Assembly (NCBI GenBank): GCA_030649435.1 | Contig: JAUSKE010000085.1 | Coordinates: 1-6,014, forward strand | Reading direction: 5' to 3' | DNA length: 6,014 nt | From: Deltaproteobacteria bacterium | Lineage (GTDB): Bacteria; UBA10199; JACPAL01; JACOUP01 | Part shown: positions 5,338-6,014 of the stretch, one piece after another | How the letters are laid out: the number at the start of each line of letters is the position of its first letter | Position numbering within the stretch: position 1 is the stretch's first letter | Position numbers and translations under genes: made by a program | Notes under the pieces: generated by a model | Database searches by the model: none | Seen by the model: the letters and a program-made list of their open reading frames with translations, nothing else | What the model was told of the DNA's origin: nothing

Positions 5338-6014
5338 ATGCTCTACGCCCTCCTCTACCCCCTTCACGAGTCGATCAGTTTTCTGAACGTCTTTAAATAT
5401 ATCACCTTCCGAACCTTCGGGGCGCTTATCACTGCGCTTGTTCTTTATTTCTTGATCGGACGTTGGGTCATCCGTTTCTTCCATCGCTCCAACCTCACAC
5501 AAGTGATCCGTGACGACGGCCCACAAAGCCATCTTCAGAAAAAAGGAACCCCCACGATGGGGGGACTTGCGATCCTCTTTGCGACATTGATCTCCTCACT
5601 CCTCTGGATCGATCTCGGCAATAACCACTTCTGGGTCACCATCGTCGTTCTCCTCACTTATGGTCTCATCGGTTTCTACGACGACTATTGCAAGATTCGT
5701 TACGGTTCCTCTCGCGGGCTTCGGGCCCGATCCAAATTTCTATTACAGGTTTTGTGCGCCTTTTTGATCGGCATCCTCCTCATGAGCTTTCTCAAAATAG
5801 ACACAACTCTTGCCTTCCCATTTTTCAAAAACTTTAGACTCGACCTGGGCCTCCTCTACCCGCTTTTTGCTGTACTCGTCATCGTCGGCACCTCCAATGC
5901 GGTCAATCTGACTGATGGTCTGGACGGCCTGGCAACGGTCCCGCTGATCTTCTCTTTTGCCACCTACGGAATCCTGGCTTACATCGCCGGTCATATCAAA
6001 ATAGCCGCCTACCT
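5338..6014 (+). CDS. mraY: Phospho-MurNAc-pentapeptide transferase MraY, 3' end outside the window
   Basis: MraY is the polytopic inner-membrane enzyme that moves phospho-MurNAc-pentapeptide from UDP to undecaprenyl phosphate, making lipid I. The first 225 codons are present, out of about 360 in E. coli. The N-terminus (SFLNVFKYITFRTFGALITA) aligns readily with the family. The conserved cytoplasmic loop IRDDGPQSHLQKKGTPTMGG (57-76) is complete. The catalytic or magnesium-binding pair D115-D116 in FYDDYCK falls at the same numbers as in E. coli, and NAVNLTDGLDGLA (187-199) is intact. Hydrophobic segments are visible at about 24-44, 74-92, 97-114, 134-152, 171-187 and 198-218. The third catalytic aspartate (E. 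coli D267) and the histidine motif lie beyond the window. Its place after murF is canonical. The frame is open to the window edge with no sign of damage. Confidence 0.97.
   Translation, partial: MLYALLYPLHESISFLNVFKYITFRTFGALITALVLYFLIGRWVIRFFHRSNLTQVIRDDGPQSHLQKKGTPTMGGLAILFATLISSLLWIDLGNNHFWVTIVVLLTYGLIGFYDDYCKIRYGSSRGLRARSKFLLQVLCAFLIGILLMSFLKIDTTLAFPFFKNFRLDLGLLYPLFAVLVIVGTSNAVNLTDGLDGLATVPLIFSFATYGILAYIAGHIKIAAY

Noticed and set aside
5338..5400. A promoter or terminator at the murF-mraY junction.
   Set aside because: The genes abut, a strong ribosome binding site is present, and I see no hairpin with a T-run and no convincing -35/-10 pair.

Overview
The window is a segment of a bacterial division and cell wall (dcw) cluster, with every gene on the + strand in the order ftsL (5' end outside the window), ftsI, murE, murF, mraY (3' end outside the window). 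This is the canonical dcw order. The MurE carries the DNPR signature of meso-diaminopimelate-adding ligases, so the peptidoglycan should be of the mDAP type. The FtsI carries a C-terminal PASTA domain. Together with the FtsL sequence style and intermediate GC content, this suggests a Gram-negative of deltaproteobacterial or neighbouring affiliation (Desulfobacterota, Bdellovibrionota, Nitrospirota and relatives). That placement is an inference, and no rRNA or other marker in the window settles it.

Layout: ftsL occupies 2-370 and overlaps ftsI (367-2400) by an ATGA junction. murE follows, with a preferred TTG start at 2415 (14 nt after the ftsI stop) and an alternative GTG at 2373 that would overlap ftsI by 28 nt. 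It ends at 3914. murF (3940-5337) follows after 25 nt. mraY starts at 5338 with no gap and runs off the window after 225 codons. The longest intergenic space is 25 nt, and I see no promoter or factor-independent terminator, so the whole window looks like the interior of one transcript with translational coupling.

The genes cooperate in septal wall synthesis. MurE and MurF complete the cytoplasmic UDP-MurNAc-pentapeptide, MraY transfers phospho-MurNAc-pentapeptide to undecaprenyl phosphate to make lipid I, and FtsI crosslinks the finished strands at the septum in the divisome that FtsL helps assemble.

The one signal not explained by this standard cluster is a short palindromic repeat with core GGGTGANTCACCC and conserved flanks (about 24 bp). 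It occurs three times: inside ftsI (796-819, inverted), inside murE (2641-2664) and across the murE stop codon and murF leader (3906-3929). The two internal copies lie in poorly conserved stretches and are read through as Gly/Pro/Ser-rich peptides. This resembles a small dispersed palindromic element that tolerates insertion into coding sequence, and it is the best candidate for something undescribed here.
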